Shown here in pieces: positions 48,477 to 49,834 of a stretch of DNA of 49,834 nt. The stretch is taken from the NCBI GenBank assembly GCA_002690915.1, contig NZGF01000024.1:1-49834 (forward strand). The letters run 5' to 3'. The DNA comes from Crocinitomicaceae bacterium. GTDB lineage: Bacteria; Bacteroidota; Bacteroidia; Flavobacteriales_D; Sanyastnellaceae. Below the pieces are notes generated by a model. It had not been told where the DNA came from. It saw only the letters and a list, made by a program, of their open reading frames with translations, and made no database searches. The position numbers and the translations under genes were made by a program. The number at the start of each line of letters is the position of its first letter. The stretch's first letter is position 1.

Positions 48477-49834
48477 ATGCGAAACCTTCTTTTATCTGCT
48501 CTGGGAGTGATCTTGACGTTGCCCGCTTTGGCCGATGCTGTCGGTGTCGAAGCTGAGGTGCACTTAACATCAGAATACGGAACGACTTACCGCGTTTATA
48601 TCAATTTTGATTCGCCCGACGACGAATTGGTTGCCATTTACGGAACCGTTGGAGAAAATCAAAACGCACCTTTGAGTGTGTTGACCACCACGACATTTTT
48701 CCAAGAACCGGTCGCTTCAGTGGATTATGGACCTGACGTGAACGCCAGTTTATTGCCTTTCTTCCCGGACTTGGTTTATGATAGTTGGTTTACAATTGGT
48801 TCAGAGGACAATACGGGCACGGGTGGATTGAGTGCCGTGGGGATGGAGTCCTACCTTTCGGGCTTCAACACATCCAACGGATTCACGGTGGACACGTTCA
48901 CGGGTGCTTCATGGTTTGTCATCCCGGGCACGTCGGCAGATGCCATAGCCGGAGACGATAACCGAGTGTTGGTAGCGCAGCTAACGACGGACGGGATCGT
49001 GACCGTTGTGTTGAACGCACAATATGATGATGCCAGCGGAAACACTTCTTCGGTCATTGGGCTGACAGCAACGTTCCCCGAACTAGCAGCAGGTTGCACC
49101 GACTCGGCGGCTTGCAATTATGACAGTTCAGCAGAAGCAGACGACGGAAGTTGTGTTTTTCCGGGTGATGCCTGCGACGATGGGAACAGTTTGACCATCA
49201 ACGATGCGTACACCGGCTCGTGCGTTTGCGCAGGGGAGGCCATTATCGAAGGATGCACCTCCGCAGAGGCGTGTAACTACAATGATGCAGCCAACACAAA
49301 TGATGATTCTTGTTTTTTCGTTGGAGATACCTGCGATGACGGGGATGCTAGCACTAGTGGGGATGCGATTGGTGACGATTGCCAGTGTTCGGGCCAAGAC
49401 ATTGTCTTCGGTTGTACAGAGACAGCAGCGTGCAACTATGACTCCAATGCTGAGGTATTGGATGGCTCGTGCTTTTACCCTGGCGATGCCTGCGATGACG
49501 GATTTAGCAACACCATTGACGACGAATACCAAAGTGACTGCACGTGCAGTGGCACTTTGGTTCCAACTGGACCAGCGGGCTTGGAGGTTGAGGAATACGC
49601 GACATCGGAATACGGGACAACGTACCGCGTTTACGCGACGTTTGACGCGCCGACCAATGAGCTTATCGCTGTTTACGGAACGGTGAGTGAAACGCAGAAT
49701 GCACCGCTAAGTGTCGTCACGACTACTAGCTTTTTCAACCCCGAGTTGGGGGCGAATTTCGGTGAAGACATCAACCCTGCCTTTTTTACGGCATTCCCTG
49801 AAATTGAATACGATAGCTGGTTTACTATTGGTAC
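48477..49834 (+). CDS. Repeat-rich secreted protein (partial; runs off the window)
   Basis: The frame from ATG 48477 stays open to the end (452+ residues). After a signal peptide (LLLSALGVILTLPALA) there is a ~180-residue module (48567 on) with SEYGTTYRVY, AIYGTVGENQNAPLSV and YDSWFTIG. Then follow three exact-length 53-residue Cys-rich repeats (49092-49250, 49251-49409, 49410-49568), each GCTxxxACNYxxxA...SCxFxGDxCDDG...CxCxG. The first module then begins again at about 49602 (SEYGTTYRVYATFDAP, AVYGTVSETQNAPLSV, YDSWFTIG), offset 1035 nt. The ACNYDxxA repeats are common in Bacteroidota surface proteins. A T9SS sorting domain is expected beyond the window but not seen. Confidence 0.8.
   Translation, partial: MRNLLLSALGVILTLPALADAVGVEAEVHLTSEYGTTYRVYINFDSPDDELVAIYGTVGENQNAPLSVLTTTTFFQEPVASVDYGPDVNASLLPFFPDLVYDSWFTIGSEDNTGTGGLSAVGMESYLSGFNTSNGFTVDTFTGASWFVIPGTSADAIAGDDNRVLVAQLTTDGIVTVVLNAQYDDASGNTSSVIGLTATFPELAAGCTDSAACNYDSSAEADDGSCVFPGDACDDGNSLTINDAYTGSCVCAGEAIIEGCTSAEACNYNDAANTNDDSCFFVGDTCDDGDASTSGDAIGDDCQCSGQDIVFGCTETAACNYDSNAEVLDGSCFYPGDACDDGFSNTIDDEYQSDCTCSGTLVPTGPAGLEVEEYATSEYGTTYRVYATFDAPTNELIAVYGTVSETQNAPLSVVTTTSFFNPELGANFGEDINPAFFTAFPEIEYDSWFTIG
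49092..49568 (+). repeat. Three tandem 159-bp in-frame repeats
   Basis: Three copies of a 159-bp (53-codon) unit inside the secreted-protein gene, each starting Gly-Cys-Thr and containing CNY and GD-x-CDDG. The DNA has diverged while protein spacing is exact, so the array is old and held by selection rather than recent slippage. Confidence 0.85.

Noticed and set aside
1-49834. Mobile elements, CRISPR arrays, tRNA or rRNA genes
   Set aside because: I looked for transposases, integrases other than XerD, repeat-spacer arrays and cloverleaf sequences and saw none.

Overview
The window is chromosomal DNA of a member of the Bacteroidota, most likely a Flavobacteriales-like marine or aquatic lineage. 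The evidence is a type IX secretion system (T9SS) gene (porQ), secreted proteins carrying both T9SS sorting-domain types, a bacillithiol gene (bshA), a flavobacterial-style RibB with a decayed RibA half, FucP-type sugar uptake, and many promoters with the Bacteroidota -7 box TAnnTTTG. Genes are packed tightly, with many 1-17 nt overlaps. I see no transposase, integron, prophage, CRISPR array, rRNA or tRNA.

Layout. 1-7.2 kb: tail of a polyprenyl-phosphate sugar transferase, an OmpA-domain protein, a FAH-family hydrolase, shikimate kinase, a PyrR-like phosphoribosyltransferase (-), an RlmD-like rRNA methyltransferase (-), a secreted EEP-family hydrolase, an SLC13 transporter and type II dehydroquinase. 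7.2-11.5 kb (-): a large secreted lipase/beta-helix/T9SS protein with an upstream lipoprotein gene. 11.6-20.4 kb (-): an apparent operon lon-porQ-cmk-(GH3/beta-lactamase)-bshA-small membrane protein. 20.5-26.6 kb: a GlmU-family protein (-), then a MerR/B12-type regulator, an ECF sigma factor and a large T9SS type B surface protein (+). 26.6-30.7 kb: a sugar transporter, a 47-residue protein with a strong terminator, a small winged-helix-like protein, Aat, a NUDIX hydrolase and a HEAT-like protein. 30.7-36.5 kb: an acyl-CoA carboxylase beta subunit (-), a three-gene Fe/B12-type ABC importer and a membrane-anchored metallophosphoesterase. 36.6-42.6 kb: ettA and gluQ (+) facing an operon (-) of a SPOR-like protein, xerD, an esterase and a thioredoxin-like protein. 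42.6-49.8 kb: a 339-nt intergenic region with a probable minus-strand RNA or attenuator, rpmE2, ribBA (-), def, a TPR lipoprotein, fba, pgi and a truncated repeat-rich secreted protein running off the end.

Most genes are housekeeping: shikimate steps, glycolysis (fba, pgi), riboflavin, translation (RlmD, EttA, GluQ, Def, L31, Aat), proteolysis and chromosome dimer resolution. Envelope and secretion genes (OmpA, PorQ, two T9SS cargo proteins, the repeat protein at the end) form the accessory layer. The points most worth checking are: at least nine genes whose TAnnTTTG-like box lies exactly 4 nt before the start codon, implying leaderless mRNAs; a terminator-ended minus-strand structure upstream of the xerD operon; a light/B12-type MerR regulator plus sigma factor with palindromic sites but no carotenoid genes; and secreted multidomain proteins with unusual module combinations.
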